A stretch of DNA of 35,071 nt, from positions 1-35,071 of the forward strand of contig JANQKQ010000017.1 in NCBI GenBank assembly GCA_028281105.1, read 5' to 3'. Each line of letters opens with the position of its first letter. Position 1 is the stretch's first letter. The position numbers were made by a program, and so were the translations under genes. The notes below the pieces were generated by a model. That model made no database searches, was not told the DNA's origin, and saw only the letters and a program-made list of their open reading frames with translations. This document shows, in pieces, positions 16,367-28,451 of this stretch. The DNA comes from Rhizobiaceae bacterium (lineage in GTDB: Bacteria; Pseudomonadota; Alphaproteobacteria; Rhizobiales; Rhizobiaceae).

Positions 16367-16729
16367 CTATTCCAATCCGCTCAACTTGCGGCCCACCGCC
16401 TCCAGTCGGCCGGCTACCTCGCCCAGGGACTGCACGATCTGCTTCTCCAGGTCGGCGCCGGCCTCCAGGGTGCGGTCGCGGGTGCCGCGCAGGTCCGCCA
16501 TGTCGGCCTCCAGGCCGCGCACCTTGTGCTGCAGTTCGCGCAATTCGTCGACCAGCGTGATGCCGGCCATGATCGTCAGGCGCTGGTCGCCGATCTCGCC
16601 GAACGAAGTCTTCAACCGGGTGACATAGCCGTCGAACGCCTGGGCCAGGGCGACCAAATGGCTTTCCTGGCCTTCGTCGCAGGCCATGCGATAGGACTTG
16701 CCGTTGATGGTGACTGTCACCTGGGCCAT
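16367..16729 (-). CDS. zapA: Cell division protein ZapA
   Basis: FtsZ-ring stabilising protein that bundles FtsZ filaments. The 120-residue product has the N-terminal ZapA head (MAQVTVTINGKSYRMACDEG, then HLVALAQAFDGYV and RLTIMAGITLVDELRELQHK) and a C-terminal coiled coil from about residue 75. I chose the ATG at 16729 because the family begins M-x-x-V-x-V-x-I-x-G-x-x-Y. The open frame extends 14 residues upstream without similarity. It lies downstream of a DUF4164 coiled-coil gene and upstream of 6S RNA. Confidence 0.95.
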   Translation of the reverse strand: MAQVTVTINGKSYRMACDEGQESHLVALAQAFDGYVTRLKTSFGEIGDQRLTIMAGITLVDELRELQHKVRGLEADMADLRGTRDRTLEAGADLEKQIVQSLGEVAGRLEAVGRKLSGLE

Positions 16730-16760
16730 CGGTTCTCTCGCCCCGCCGCCGGTCGCCGCG

Positions 16761-16792
16761 GGTGTTGGCACGCACCGCCTCTGGCCAACACC
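16761..16792. repeat. Inverted repeat between the DUF4164 gene and zapA
   Basis: Perfect 9-bp arms GGTGTTGGC (16761-16769) and GCCAACACC (16784-16792) with a 14-nt loop, located 6 bp after the DUF4164 stop and 31 bp before the zapA start. There is no T-tract on the minus strand. It could set the relative expression of the two genes through transcript processing or a pause. Confidence 0.5.
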
Positions 16793-16798
16793 GGGTGG

Positions 16799-17083
16799 CT
16801 AGCTTGTATCGCTGTTCTCCAGAACCGCGCGAATCGTCTCCATCGCATTGACCAGCCGGGCGGACACCTCGCGGTTGACGTTTTCAAGGCGCTGGCAGCG
16901 CGCCTCGGCCTCGTCAAGCGCTTCGGCCAACCGGGTGCGATCCGAACTCATGCGCTGGACCTGTGCTTCGGCATCTTTGCGCGTCTCGTCGTTCTCAAGT
17001 CGCCCATCCACCGCCGTTTCAAGAGCTCCGATCGCGGCGTTCAGTCTTTCCAGAACCGCGCCGACTTTTGTTTCTTCCGGCAT
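16799..17083 (-). CDS. DUF4164 family coiled-coil protein
   Basis: Small cytoplasmic protein of 94 residues, almost entirely predicted coiled coil (heptads across about 5-85, for example VLERLNAAIGALETAVDGRL and LAEALDEAEARCQRLENVNR). No signal peptide or membrane segment. Proteins of this type sit next to zapA in Rhizobiales genomes in my recollection, and no function is established. The position before a ZapA gene and the pure coiled-coil make-up suggest a division-ring partner, perhaps analogous to ZapB, but this is inference. GGGAG lies 7 bp upstream of the ATG. Confidence 0.82.
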   Translation of the reverse strand: MPEETKVGAVLERLNAAIGALETAVDGRLENDETRKDAEAQVQRMSSDRTRLAEALDEAEARCQRLENVNREVSARLVNAMETIRAVLENSDTS

Positions 17084-17475
17084 CCCATCACCATACTCCC
17101 GCCCGGAAGTGGTAGGCCCCTATCCTCCACACAACCCAGATCAGTCTACGCAGGTTCGCTCTCGAATCACCATACGAACGAACCCACTAGCGCCAAAAGG
17201 TTAGACATTACGCGAACGGTTCGTCAACGCCGCGGGCCGTCGTTGTGGTTGTCGGTCGCGGTTTTCTCCACAGGTGGTTGCCGTGATCGCGCCTGCAGCG
17301 CGCTTTATGCACATGCCGGTTACCTCATGCCGGCGCCGGAGTTGATTGATTGACTCGCTGCGATCTCCTGCTATTTCTGCCGCTGAATTTCCTCGCGGGC
17401 CGCTGATCGATCGCACCGGAGCGCCGCCCGTCCACCCCGGTTCCTCCAATCAGGTCTTCAAAAACGGCGGTTTCG
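17084..17475. other. Divergent intergenic region between the DUF4164 gene and tkt
   Basis: A 392-bp gap with no supported gene. It must carry promoters for the zapA operon (minus) and the tkt operon (plus). The best plus-strand candidate is TTGACT (17350-17355), 16 bp, TATTTC (17372-17377), giving a leader of about 90 nt for tkt. GANTC sites, the target of the cell-cycle methylase CcrM, occur at 17164-17168 and at 17352-17356, the latter overlapping the proposed -35. No convincing terminator or riboswitch was seen. Confidence 0.4.
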
Positions 17476-19461
17476 ATGTCCCACAGCGAAAAGCATTCGG
17501 GCATGGCTAATGCCATCCGTTTCCTGTCAATGGACGCGGTCGAGCAGGCCGCCTCCGGCCATCCCGGCCTGCCCATGGGCGCGGCCGACCTGGCCACCGT
17601 TCTGTTCACCTCCGTCATGGAGTTCGATCCCAAGGAGCCGAACTGGCCGGATCGGGACCGCTTCGTACTGTCGGCCGGCCATGGCTCGATGCTGCTCTAC
17701 TCGGTGCTGTATCTGCTGGGGTACGAAGACATCGACATCAAGCAGATCAAGAAGTTCCGCCAGCTGGGCTCCAAGACCGCCGGCCACCCCGAATATGGCC
17801 ACGCCGCCGGCATCGAAACCACCACCGGCCCGCTGGGCCAGGGGCTGGCCAACGCCGTGGGCATGGCGATCGCCGAGCGCAAGCTGAATGCCGAATTCGG
17901 CGACGACATCGTCGATCACCGCACCTACTGTCTGGCCGGCGACGGCTGCCTGATGGAGGGAATCAGCCAGGAAGCGATCACGCTCGCCGGCCACCTGCGG
18001 CTGAACAAGCTGGTGGTGCTGTGGGACGACAACGCCATTTCCATCGACGGGCCGTTGTCGCTGGCCGATTCGACCGATCAGCCCGCCCGCTTTCGGGCGG
18101 CGGGCTGGAACGTGATCTCGATCGACGGCCACGATCCCGAACAGATTCTGACCACCCTGAAAGATGTAGCCGACGCCGACAAGCCCACCATGATCGCGTG
18201 CAAGACCACCATCGGCTTCGGCGCGCCGACCAAGGCGGGCACGGCGAAGGCGCATGGCTCGCCCCTGGGCTCCGATGAGATCAAGGCCACGCGCAAGGCG
18301 CTGGGTTGGGACCACAGGCCCTTTCACGTGCCGGCCGATATACTCGACGACTGGCGCATCGCGGGACTGCGTTCGGGACAGAAGCGCAAGGAATGGGAGA
18401 AGCGGTTCGCCGCGCTCGATGCGGAGAAGCGTGGCGAGTTCCAACGCCGCATTCGCGGCGACATGCCGGCCGGGTTCGCCGACGCGATCGCCGCTTTGAA
18501 GACCCAACTGGCCGAGGAGCAGCCGAAGCGGGCGACCCGGGTGTCTTCGCAGGCGGTGCTGGAGGTTATCAACGAAGTCGTGCCGGAAACCCTTGGCGGC
18601 TCGGCGGATCTCACCGGCTCCAACAACACCAAGACCAGCCAGACCGAGCCGATTACGGCGGACGACTTCTCCGGCCGCTACATCCATTACGGCGTGCGCG
18701 AGCACTGCATGGCGGCGGCGATGAACGGCATGGCGCTGCACGGCGGCATGGTGCCGTATGGCGGCGGCTTTCTGGTGTTTTCCGACTATTGCCGCCCTTC
18801 CATCAGGCTGGCCGCGCTGATGGGGCTGCGCGTCATCCACGTGATGACCCACGATTCGATCGGCCTGGGAGAGGACGGTCCCACCCACCAGCCGGTCGAG
18901 CATCTGGCGGCGTTGCGCGCCATTCCCAATCTGCAGGTGCTACGGCCGGCAGATGCGATGGAGACGGCCGAGTGCTGGCAGGTGGCGATGGAGGCCGACA
19001 ACGTGCCGTCGGTGATCGCGCTGACGCGCCAGGGCGTGCCGGCCGCGCGGACCGAGTTTATGGCCGAGAACCTGTGCGCGCGCGGCGCCTATGAAATCGC
19101 CCCGGCCGACGGCGTGGCCGAAGTCACCTTGTTCGCATCGGGCTCGGAAGTGACGATCGCGCTGGAAGCGCGCTCGATGCTGCAGGCCGACAAGGTTCCG
19201 ACCAGGGTCGTCTCGGTGCCGTGTTTCGAACTGTTCGCTGCCCAGAGCGATGAATATCAGAGTTCCATCATCGGTGAAGCGCCGGTGCGTGTGGCGGTCG
19301 AGGCGGCCGTGCGCCAGGGCTGGGACCGGTTCATCGGCGTCGACGGCGCGTTCGTCGGGATGAGCGGCTTCGGCGGCTCGGCGCCCTATGGCGAACTCTA
19401 CGAGTATTTCGGCATCACCGCCGAGGCCATGGTTGCCGCGGCCATGGCGAAAACCGGCTGA
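17476..19461 (+). CDS. tkt: Transketolase
   Basis: Thiamine-diphosphate enzyme of the pentose phosphate pathway (and of the Calvin cycle where present), moving two-carbon units between sugar phosphates. The 661-residue product has the standard length. Visible motifs are [14 protein letters not shown] (27-40), the donor-site histidine block [20 protein letters not shown], and the ThDP motif GDGCLMEG (155-162) ending in Asn186 of LWDDN. The pyrimidine-domain block is [20 protein letters not shown], and [20 protein letters not shown] follows. A second ATG at codon 10 (17503) is an alternative start. Neither has a strong Shine-Dalgarno. It heads the tkt-gap-pgk set, with gap 67 bp downstream. Confidence 0.98.
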   Translation: MSHSEKHSGMANAIRFLSMDAVEQAASGHPGLPMGAADLATVLFTSVMEFDPKEPNWPDRDRFVLSAGHGSMLLYSVLYLLGYEDIDIKQIKKFRQLGSKTAGHPEYGHAAGIETTTGPLGQGLANAVGMAIAERKLNAEFGDDIVDHRTYCLAGDGCLMEGISQEAITLAGHLRLNKLVVLWDDNAISIDGPLSLADSTDQPARFRAAGWNVISIDGHDPEQILTTLKDVADADKPTMIACKTTIGFGAPTKAGTAKAHGSPLGSDEIKATRKALGWDHRPFHVPADILDDWRIAGLRSGQKRKEWEKRFAALDAEKRGEFQRRIRGDMPAGFADAIAALKTQLAEEQPKRATRVSSQAVLEVINEVVPETLGGSADLTGSNNTKTSQTEPITADDFSGRYIHYGVREHCMAAAMNGMALHGGMVPYGGGFLVFSDYCRPSIRLAALMGLRVIHVMTHDSIGLGEDGPTHQPVEHLAALRAIPNLQVLRPADAMETAECWQVAMEADNVPSVIALTRQGVPAARTEFMAENLCARGAYEIAPADGVAEVTLFASGSEVTIALEARSMLQADKVPTRVVSVPCFELFAAQSDEYQSSIIGEAPVRVAVEAAVRQGWDRFIGVDGAFVGMSGFGGSAPYGELYEYFGITAEAMVAAAMAKTG

Positions 19462-19528
19462 ACGGACCGCCTGCCCAAACGGGCGCCTGAAACAGATTGA
19501 ACGAACGAATAGCCCACGGAGGGATGCA

Positions 19529-20530
19529 ATGAGCGTGAAAGTCGCCATCAACGGGTTTGGCCGCATCGGCCGCAACGTGCTGCGCGCGATCATCGAAAGC
19601 GGCCGCAACGACATCGAAGTCGTCGCCATCAACGATCTGGGTCCGGTGGAGACCAACGCGCATCTGCTGCGCTACGATTCGGTGCATGGCAGATTTCCCG
19701 CGCAGGTGACCGTCGACGGTGAGACGATCGACGTGGGCCAGGGGCCGATCCGGGTCACCGCGGTCCGCGATCCCAAGGAGCTGCCGTGGGACGGCGTGGA
19801 CATCGCACTGGAGTGCACCGGCATTTTCACCGCCCGCGAGAAGGCGGCCGCGCATCTGGAGAACGGCTCGAAGCGGGTGCTGATCTCCGCGCCCGGCGCC
19901 GGCGCCGACAAGACCATCGTCTACGGCGTCAATCACGAGAGCCTGACCGGCGACGATAAGGTCGTATCCAACGCCTCGTGCACCACCAACTGCCTGGCGC
20001 CGGTGGCGAAGGTGCTCAACGACAATTTCGGCATCGAAAAAGGCTACATGACCACCATCCACGCCTATACCGGCGACCAGCCGACGCTGGATACGATGCA
20101 CAAGGATCTCTACCGGGCGCGGGCGGCGGCGATGTCGATGATCCCGACGTCGACCGGGGCGGCCAAGGCGGTCGGCCTGGTGCTGCCGGAACTGGCCGGC
20201 AAGCTGGACGGGTCGGCGATCCGGGTGCCCACGCCCAACGTCTCGGTGGTCGATCTGAAATTCGTGTCGCAGAAGAATGTGGACGAAGACGAGGTCAATG
20301 CCGCGATCGAGCGCGCCGCTTCGCAGGAACTGAAGGGCATTCTCGACTACAATACCGGTCCGATGGTCTCGGTCGACTTCAACCACGACCCCCATTCGTC
20401 GAACTTCGCCGCGCCGCAGACCAAGGTGCTGGAAGGCAATCTGGTGCGCGTGCTGACCTGGTACGACAATGAATGGGGCTTCTCCAACCGGATGAGCGAC
20501 ACGGCGGTGGCCATGGGCAAGCTGCTTTAG
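19529..20530 (+). CDS. gap: Glyceraldehyde-3-phosphate dehydrogenase, type I
   Basis: Glycolytic/gluconeogenic enzyme that oxidises glyceraldehyde-3-phosphate to 1,3-bisphosphoglycerate. The 333-residue product has the Rossmann motif [14 protein letters not shown], catalytic Cys151 in [17 protein letters not shown], the partner His178 in [11 protein letters not shown], and the C-terminal [12 protein letters not shown]. Asp36 in VVAINDLG, at the position that usually contacts the adenosine ribose, favours NAD over NADP. The ATG at 19529 has GGAGG six bases upstream. The frame is open further upstream, inside tkt, but without similarity. pgk follows after 30 bp. Confidence 0.98.
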   Translation: MSVKVAINGFGRIGRNVLRAIIESGRNDIEVVAINDLGPVETNAHLLRYDSVHGRFPAQVTVDGETIDVGQGPIRVTAVRDPKELPWDGVDIALECTGIFTAREKAAAHLENGSKRVLISAPGAGADKTIVYGVNHESLTGDDKVVSNASCTTNCLAPVAKVLNDNFGIEKGYMTTIHAYTGDQPTLDTMHKDLYRARAAAMSMIPTSTGAAKAVGLVLPELAGKLDGSAIRVPTPNVSVVDLKFVSQKNVDEDEVNAAIERAASQELKGILDYNTGPMVSVDFNHDPHSSNFAAPQTKVLEGNLVRVLTWYDNEWGFSNRMSDTAVAMGKLL

Positions 20531-20560
20531 GGCCGACGCCCCGGGGATTGGTGAACGGCG

Positions 20561-21754
20561 ATGGCCGGTTTCAAAACCCTCGACGATGTCGACATGGCCG
20601 GCAAGCGGGTCATGGTGCGCGTCGACCTCAACGTCCCGATGAAGAGCGGCCGCATCACCGATGCGACCCGGATCGAGCGGGTGGCGCCGACGATCGGCGA
20701 AATCGCGGATAAGGGCGGCCGCGTCGTCCTGCTCGCCCATTTCGGCCGGCCGAAGGGGAAGGTCGTTCCCGACATGTCGCTGGCGCCGGTAGCGCCGGTC
20801 GTGGCGGCGGTGATCTCACGCCCGGTGGCTTTCGGCACCGACTGTGTCGGGCCGATGGCCGAGGCCGCCGTCGGCGCGCTTGGCGACGGCGAGGTGGTGT
20901 TACTGGAGAACACCCGGTTTCACGCGGGCGAGGAGGCGAACGACCCGCAATTCGCCGCGGAACTGGCGGTCAACGGCGATCTGTTTGTCGCCGATGCGTT
21001 TTCGGCCGCCCACCGCGCGCATGCCTCCACGGTCGGTCTCGCCGATCATCTTCCCGCCGTCGCCGGCCGTGCGATGCAGGCGGAACTGGAGGCGCTGGAA
21101 GCCGGGCTCGGCGAGCCGCAGCGCCCGGTGCTGGCGATCGTCGGCGGCGCCAAGGTATCGACCAAGCTGAAGGTGTTGGCGCATTTGATCGACAAGGTGG
21201 ACGCGCTGGTGATCGGCGGCGGCATGGCCAATACGTTTCTCGCCGCCCAAGGTCACAAGGTCGGCAGGTCTCTGTGCGAGCACGAGATGGCCGACACCGC
21301 GCGCGAGATTCTCGCCAAGGCGGAGGCGGCCGGGTGCGAAATCGTGCTGCCGGGCGACGTGGTGGTGGCTGACGAGTTTGCCGCGAACTCGCCCAATGCG
21401 GTGGTCGGCGTGGGCGAGGTGCCCGATGACAAGATGATCCTGGATGCCGGGCCCGAGGCGGTCGAGGCGGTAGGCGCCTGGATCGACAAGGCCAGGACGC
21501 TGGTTTGGAACGGCCCGCTCGGTGCGTTCGAACTGCAACCGTTCGATCGGGCCACCATGGCGGTGGCAGGCCGGGCGGCGGCGCGCACCAAGTCGGGTGA
21601 ATTGGTCTCGGTGGCCGGTGGCGGGGACACGGTCGCCGCGCTCAACCAGGCCGGCGTCGGGGCCGATTTCACCTATGTGTCGACCGCCGGCGGCGCGTTT
21701 CTGGAATGGATGGAGGGTGCGGACCTGCCCGGAGTTGCGATCCTGCGAGGGTAG
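20561..21754 (+). CDS. pgk: Phosphoglycerate kinase
   Basis: Transfers phosphate between 1,3-bisphosphoglycerate and ADP. The 397-residue product has the usual length. Motifs are [20 protein letters not shown] (substrate-binding arm), [54 protein letters not shown], and the nucleotide-site [15 protein letters not shown] near the C-terminus. It ends 3 bp from the stop of the convergent coiled-coil gene, with no room for a terminator between them, so the two transcripts must overlap at their ends. No fructose-bisphosphate aldolase gene follows, unlike in many relatives. Confidence 0.98.
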   Translation: MAGFKTLDDVDMAGKRVMVRVDLNVPMKSGRITDATRIERVAPTIGEIADKGGRVVLLAHFGRPKGKVVPDMSLAPVAPVVAAVISRPVAFGTDCVGPMAEAAVGALGDGEVVLLENTRFHAGEEANDPQFAAELAVNGDLFVADAFSAAHRAHASTVGLADHLPAVAGRAMQAELEALEAGLGEPQRPVLAIVGGAKVSTKLKVLAHLIDKVDALVIGGGMANTFLAAQGHKVGRSLCEHEMADTAREILAKAEAAGCEIVLPGDVVVADEFAANSPNAVVGVGEVPDDKMILDAGPEAVEAVGAWIDKARTLVWNGPLGAFELQPFDRATMAVAGRAAARTKSGELVSVAGGGDTVAALNQAGVGADFTYVSTAGGAFLEWMEGADLPGVAILRG

Positions 21755-21757
21755 CGA

Positions 21758-23053
21758 CTAGCCGCTCTGGCGCGCGGTGTCGCGCAGCGCGCGGATGCGA
21801 TCGGCCAGGGATTCGGGCGGCACCTTGTCGCCGGCGGGCTTGCGGCGGGAGGCTTTGGCGGCCGGTTTGGCCGCATCGTCCACCGCAGTGACGTTGTCGG
21901 CGCGGGACAGGATTTCATCGATCGGCGAGCCGTCGCCTTCCAAGGCTGCCGTCATCGAAGTCACCTGTGCGGCCAGATCGTTGATGCGCTCGCGCAGAAT
22001 GGCGTTTTCACGCCGCTCGGTTTCCCATTCGTCGCTGGAGGTGTTTTCGACCCGCGTCAGCCGGTCTTTCAACGAGTCGCGCTCGGCCAGGATGGTTTCC
22101 ATCTGGGTGGCCAGCTCGTTCTTCTCATGCTGCAGCGATGCCATTGCCTTCTCCACATTGTCGTTCGATGCGTCGGCGAGCAATGCCTCCATCTGCAGAT
22201 GGAGCTGAGCCAGCTTGGCTTCCAACTCGACGGAACGCGACTTCTCTTCGACCAGTTGCGAGGTGAGTTGGGTGTTCGTCTTCGATTCGTTCGTGGCGGC
22301 GTCGCGTAGCTGGGTCAGTTCCATCTCGCTGCGCTCGCGACGTTCGTCCTGGTTGGTGAGCAGCTCGCGCGCCTGGCGCCATTTCTGTTCCATCTCGCTG
22401 GCGCGAGCCTTTTCCTGCTCTAGCGCGTGTTCGAGGCTGGCCAGTTTCCTGGCGGTCGTGTGGGCATCGGAGGCCGATTTACCTTTGTCGGTCTCCAGCA
22501 CGGTGAGCTGGCTGGACAGGTTCTCCACCTCGGTCTGCCGGGCCACCAGTTCGATGCGGCGGCTGTCGGCGTCGGATTTGGCCTGATTGAGCTCGCCGCG
22601 GATGTTCTCGGCCTCCAGCGCCTTCGCGTGAAGCTGTTCGCGCACTTCGGAAAGCTCGCGGTTGGCGATTTCCAGCTGGTCTTCGCGCTGGCGAAGCTGG
22701 CTGCGCATCTCGCTGGCGCGGGCCTGCAGATCCTCGATCGCGCGCAGCTTCTCGGCCTGCTCCTCGTTCAGCTTGGCCAAATCGTCGCGCTTGCGGTTGA
22801 TTTCGATGATCTGGCTGGAGGCCTTCTCGCGCAGTTCCTCGATGCTCATCTCCAGCCGCCGGGTGGACATGGCGAACTCGGCGCGAAGCTGGTCCTTGTC
22901 GGCCTGGATCTCGTTCAACGTCAACGGGACCGACCGCTCGATGCGGCGCCGGGTGAGCAGCACGGCGCGCTGCCAGATGATTGGCGCGACCATGAGCGCA
23001 AGCAGGGCTGCGGCCAGGAAGCCGAGGGAAAAGTATAGAATGCCTTCAAGCAC
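21758..23053 (-). CDS. Membrane-anchored coiled-coil protein of unknown function
   Basis: A 431-residue protein with one N-terminal membrane segment (about residues 5-27, YFSLGFLAAALLALMVAPII). A basic stretch (LLTRRRIERSVPLTLNEIQA) is followed by a very long coiled coil (about 45-375, rich in Glu, Gln, Leu and Arg), then a low-complexity Ala/Lys linker and a short conserved-looking tail, ESLADRIRALRDTA. This architecture recurs in Rhizobiales as I remember it, without an assigned role. Most of the protein is predicted to lie in the cytoplasm. The start is a GTG at 23053. The gene converges on pgk with a 3-bp gap. A scaffold or polarity role is possible but unproven. Confidence 0.8.
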   Translation of the reverse strand: MLEGILYFSLGFLAAALLALMVAPIIWQRAVLLTRRRIERSVPLTLNEIQADKDQLRAEFAMSTRRLEMSIEELREKASSQIIEINRKRDDLAKLNEEQAEKLRAIEDLQARASEMRSQLRQREDQLEIANRELSEVREQLHAKALEAENIRGELNQAKSDADSRRIELVARQTEVENLSSQLTVLETDKGKSASDAHTTARKLASLEHALEQEKARASEMEQKWRQARELLTNQDERRERSEMELTQLRDAATNESKTNTQLTSQLVEEKSRSVELEAKLAQLHLQMEALLADASNDNVEKAMASLQHEKNELATQMETILAERDSLKDRLTRVENTSSDEWETERRENAILRERINDLAAQVTSMTAALEGDGSPIDEILSRADNVTAVDDAAKPAAKASRRKPAGDKVPPESLADRIRALRDTARQSG

Positions 23054-23331
23054 GACTAACTCGAACTGCCGACGCTTTCATCCAAGTTATCCGCTTCGAC
23101 GGGCCTCGTTGCCCTAGGTGGCCGGCAGCGTCGCCTCCCGACCCATGTCTAAGCATTGCCGCGCCGCTATCATGGCATGGAATGATGGCGCTTACCAATG
23201 AAACAGCTTCGTAAGGTTAAGCTGGCGCAGGCCTGCAAGCGGTTCGGTTTTGACGCAAGCCAAACCGGCTCCATGTCTTTGTTTTCGCGTGCATGCGAAC
23301 GGGTAAGCGGCGCCCACTTGAGCCGGTGCGC

Positions 23332-23937
23332 CTAGAAAGGGTTGACGCGCGGCGTCGGGCGGATTTTCAGATAGCCGATGTTGACGCCGAGCCGAGCGCC
23401 GATGCCGGTGCGCACCGGCACCACGTGGATGCCCTGACTGGTCAGCGTGGTCACGCCGACACCGCCGACCAGGAACGCCGAGCCGGTGATTCCCCAGAAG
23501 CGGCGGTAGATCGCGGTGACCTCGGGAAGGTTGTAGACCAGCATCATGGTGCGGTTGCCGTCGGCGCCGTAGTCCCAGCCGACCGACGGACCCTGCCAGA
23601 ACAGTTTATGGTCGCCGGCGTTCTTGGTGTAGAGAACGCCCTCGCCGTAGCGCAGCCCGCCGATGAACGCGCCGCCGGCCTCTTCGCCCAGCACATAGCC
23701 GTTGGGCAAGCCGTGCCGCGAGAAGGCTTTCTCCAATGCCGATGCCAGCGCGCCCGAAGTGGCGCCGAAGAAACCGTGCCCGGCGTCCACGACCTCCTGC
23801 AAGGTGTAGCGGCTGGAAGCCTGTGCATCGGCGCGTTCAGGCGCTGCGAAAGCCGCCACCAGCATCGCGATCAGCGCAATCGCGCGCGCCAGGGCGGAAG
23901 TGGGAATGCAAAAGCCGCGTTTGGCCAAGGTCATCAT
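23332..23937 (-). CDS. eipA: EipA-like envelope integrity protein (DUF1134)
   Basis: Periplasmic protein of the DUF1134 family. In Brucella and Caulobacter the family member EipA is needed for envelope integrity. The 201-residue product has a signal peptide (ALARAIALIAMLVAAFA, cleavage near ADA) and the DUF1134 core beginning YTLQEVVDAGHGFFGATSGA. The core continues with GYVLGEEAGGAFIGGLRYGE and LFWQGPSVGWDYGADGNRTM. I chose the ATG at 23937 because GGAGG lies five bases upstream. A start at 23964 lacks this. It is divergent from chpT, the same neighbourhood as in Brucella as I remember it. Confidence 0.88.
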   Translation of the reverse strand: MMTLAKRGFCIPTSALARAIALIAMLVAAFAAPERADAQASSRYTLQEVVDAGHGFFGATSGALASALEKAFSRHGLPNGYVLGEEAGGAFIGGLRYGEGVLYTKNAGDHKLFWQGPSVGWDYGADGNRTMMLVYNLPEVTAIYRRFWGITGSAFLVGGVGVTTLTSQGIHVVPVRTGIGARLGVNIGYLKIRPTPRVNPF

Positions 23938-24298
23938 CGTGTCCTCCGGACGGGTCGGGTTCAACGCAGGCTGGTCGGCACTTGCGAACCAGCGCTCATC
24001 TCAAAAAAACACCTTCCCCAGGACAACGTCTGCGGCGCCAACCGCGCGTCATACAGGGTCTGGCGCCCTGTTTCATTGCGCGCATTATGCGGCCAATTCT
24101 TTGCCAGAAAGTGAACGAAATGCGGCCCGTCCGTCGCTTCGCCTGCTTATGGCCGCAAAGACCGCGAACGGGACATTGTCGGCCTTTTCCGCCCGGTTTC
24201 GTTTGTGTATCGAAGGAAGTGAACCCGGCGGATTGATTCGCGGCGAAACGCGATTGCGGCGGGCGACGGCGAACCCCAACAACCGAGGAAGCGATCCC
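23938..24298. other. Divergent intergenic region between eipA and chpT
   Basis: A 361-bp gap without a supported gene. It should contain both the eipA promoter (minus) and the chpT promoter (plus). A GATTC site (24235-24239), recognised by the CcrM methylase, lies 60 bp before the chpT start. I could not fix a promoter with confidence, and saw no terminator, repeat or structured RNA. Confidence 0.4.
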
Positions 24299-24937
24299 AT
24301 GAAAGCACTGCCGGAACTGGCTGGTATGGACCTGGCCGCGCTGATGTGCAGCAAGGTTTGCCATGACATCATCTCGCCGGTCGGTGCGATCGCCAATGGC
24401 CTCGAACTGCTCGAGGAGGATCCGGACAAGGACACCAGGCAGATTGCGATGGAGCTGATCAAATCGTCCGCCACCAATGCCTCGGCGAAGTTGCAGTTCG
24501 CGCGCATCGCGTTTGGCGCGGCGGGCTCGGCGGGAGCCGACCTCGACACCGGAGATGCGGAAGCGGTGGCGCGCGCCTACTACGAAAACGAGAAGAAGAC
24601 CGAACTGGAATGGAGCGGCGAGCGCGCGCTGATGCCCAAGAACAAGGTCAAGCTGCTGCTCAACCTGTTGCTGGTGGCCCTTCAGGCGGTGCCGCGCGGC
24701 GGGACGGTGCGGGCCGAACTTGCCGACCCCAATGGTTCGCCACGGTTTACGGTCACCTGCTCCGGGCAGAACGCCCGGGTGCCTTCCGTCTTCCTCGACC
24801 TGCTCAACGGCACGTTCGCCGAGGCGATGGACGCCCACGCGGTGCAATCGGTCTACACGCTGCAACTGGCCCGCGATGCCGGCATGGAGGTGTCAGCCAC
24901 GCTGCAGGGCGAAGATGTGGTGTTCGCGGCCGGGTGA
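24299..24937 (+). CDS. chpT: Histidine phosphotransferase ChpT
   Basis: Cytoplasmic phosphotransferase that relays phosphate from the hybrid kinase CckA to CtrA and CpdR in the alphaproteobacterial cell-cycle circuit. The 212-residue product has the phosphoacceptor helix ALMCSKVCHDIISPVGAIAN with His22, then NGLELLEED. A degenerate HATPase-like domain follows (KNKVKLLLNLLLVALQAVPR, then SGQNARVPSVFLDLL), with no ATP-binding N/G boxes, as expected for ChpT. GAGGAAG lies upstream of the ATG. Downstream is a composite repeat separating it from convergent gcvP. Confidence 0.93.
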   Translation: MKALPELAGMDLAALMCSKVCHDIISPVGAIANGLELLEEDPDKDTRQIAMELIKSSATNASAKLQFARIAFGAAGSAGADLDTGDAEAVARAYYENEKKTELEWSGERALMPKNKVKLLLNLLLVALQAVPRGGTVRAELADPNGSPRFTVTCSGQNARVPSVFLDLLNGTFAEAMDAHAVQSVYTLQLARDAGMEVSATLQGEDVVFAAG

Positions 24938-24969
24938 GGGTGTTCGGTCTTCACGCTCTCTTTATTTGA

Positions 24970-25207
24970 ACCCTCACCCTTATTCCCTCCCCACAAGGGG
25001 GGAGGGAAGGTGGCGCGGCAACGCCTGCGCCAATATCCACCTGCGTCATCCTCGCCCTTGTGGCGAGGATCTAATGCGATCAGCGACAGTCCGCAGCGGT
25101 GGATAGGGGGTTGGATCCTTGGGACAAGCCCAAGGATGACGTCGTGGAGGGATGGTATCGCACAAGTCCCCCTCCCCGTTGTGGGGAGGGGTTAGGGGTG
25201 GGGGTAG
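24970..25207. repeat. Family C composite palindromic repeat, copy A (chpT-gcvP junction)
   Basis: Nested mosaic of four modules: an ATTCCCTCCCC...GGGGAGGGAA hairpin (24982-25008), GCGTCATCCTCGCCC...GGCGAGGATC (25043-25071), GGATCCTTGGG...CCCAAGGATGACG (25113-25141), and CCCTCCCC...GGGGAGGGGTTAGGGGTGGG (25168-25207). The two inner modules are mutually inverted, as are the two outer ones. It fills the gap between the convergent chpT and gcvP genes. Short modules of the TCATCCTCG...CGAGGAT type are common intergenic repeats in alphaproteobacteria. The hairpins may end transcripts from both sides. Confidence 0.85.
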
Positions 25208-25222
25208 GACAGAAACAGGCTC

Positions 25223-28018
<2,796 letters not shown>

Positions 28019-28060
28019 GGTTCCTCGCGGGGGTCGTCGCTGCGTTCCTTGCTTAAGCGG

Positions 28061-28429
28061 TTATCCGGTCACCGCGTCATAGGCGGCCTTGTCCAGCAGG
28101 CCGCCGAGTTCGCCGGTATCCGACAGTTCGATGCGGATGAGCCAGCCGTCGCCCTCGGCGCCGGAGTTGACCAGGCCCGGCTCATCGGCGACGGCCTGGT
28201 TGACCTCGCTGACCGTGCCGGAGACCGGCGCGTAGACATCGGAAGCCGCCTTGACTGATTCGACGACCACCACGTCGTCGCCTTTGGACACGGCTTTGCC
28301 CACATCGGGCAGTTCGACGAACACCAGATCGCCCAGCTGCTCCTGGGCGTGGTTGGTGATGCCGATGGTGGCCACGTTGCCGTTGACGGTGATCCATTCG
28401 TGATCTTCGGTGTAGTAGGTGGTGCTCAT
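28061..28429 (-). CDS. gcvH: Glycine cleavage system H protein
   Basis: Lipoyl carrier that shuttles the aminomethyl group from GcvP to GcvT. The 122-residue product starts [20 protein letters not shown] and contains the lipoylation motif [16 protein letters not shown] with Lys60. GWLIRIEL follows near the C-terminus. The ATG at 28429 gives the standard family start. The open frame upstream overlaps gcvT without similarity. It lies 22 bp after gcvT and 42 bp before gcvP, all co-transcribed. Confidence 0.97.
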   Translation of the reverse strand: MSTTYYTEDHEWITVNGNVATIGITNHAQEQLGDLVFVELPDVGKAVSKGDDVVVVESVKAASDVYAPVSGTVSEVNQAVADEPGLVNSGAEGDGWLIRIELSDTGELGGLLDKAAYDAVTG

Positions 28430-28451
28430 CGCTTGTGCCTCATCTTGGTCT

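Noticed and set aside
17527-20740. Long minus-strand open frames opposite tkt (17527-18903) and gap (19415-20740)
   Set aside because: They mirror strongly conserved transketolase and GAPDH coding sequence and show no recognisable domain or ribosome binding site.
23198-23334. Small plus-strand open frame of about 45 codons (MKQLRKVKLAQACKRFG...) between the coiled-coil gene and eipA
   Set aside because: There is no Shine-Dalgarno, no recognised similarity, and its end overlaps the eipA 3' end. The composition is not clearly coding. It could be revisited with ribosome profiling.
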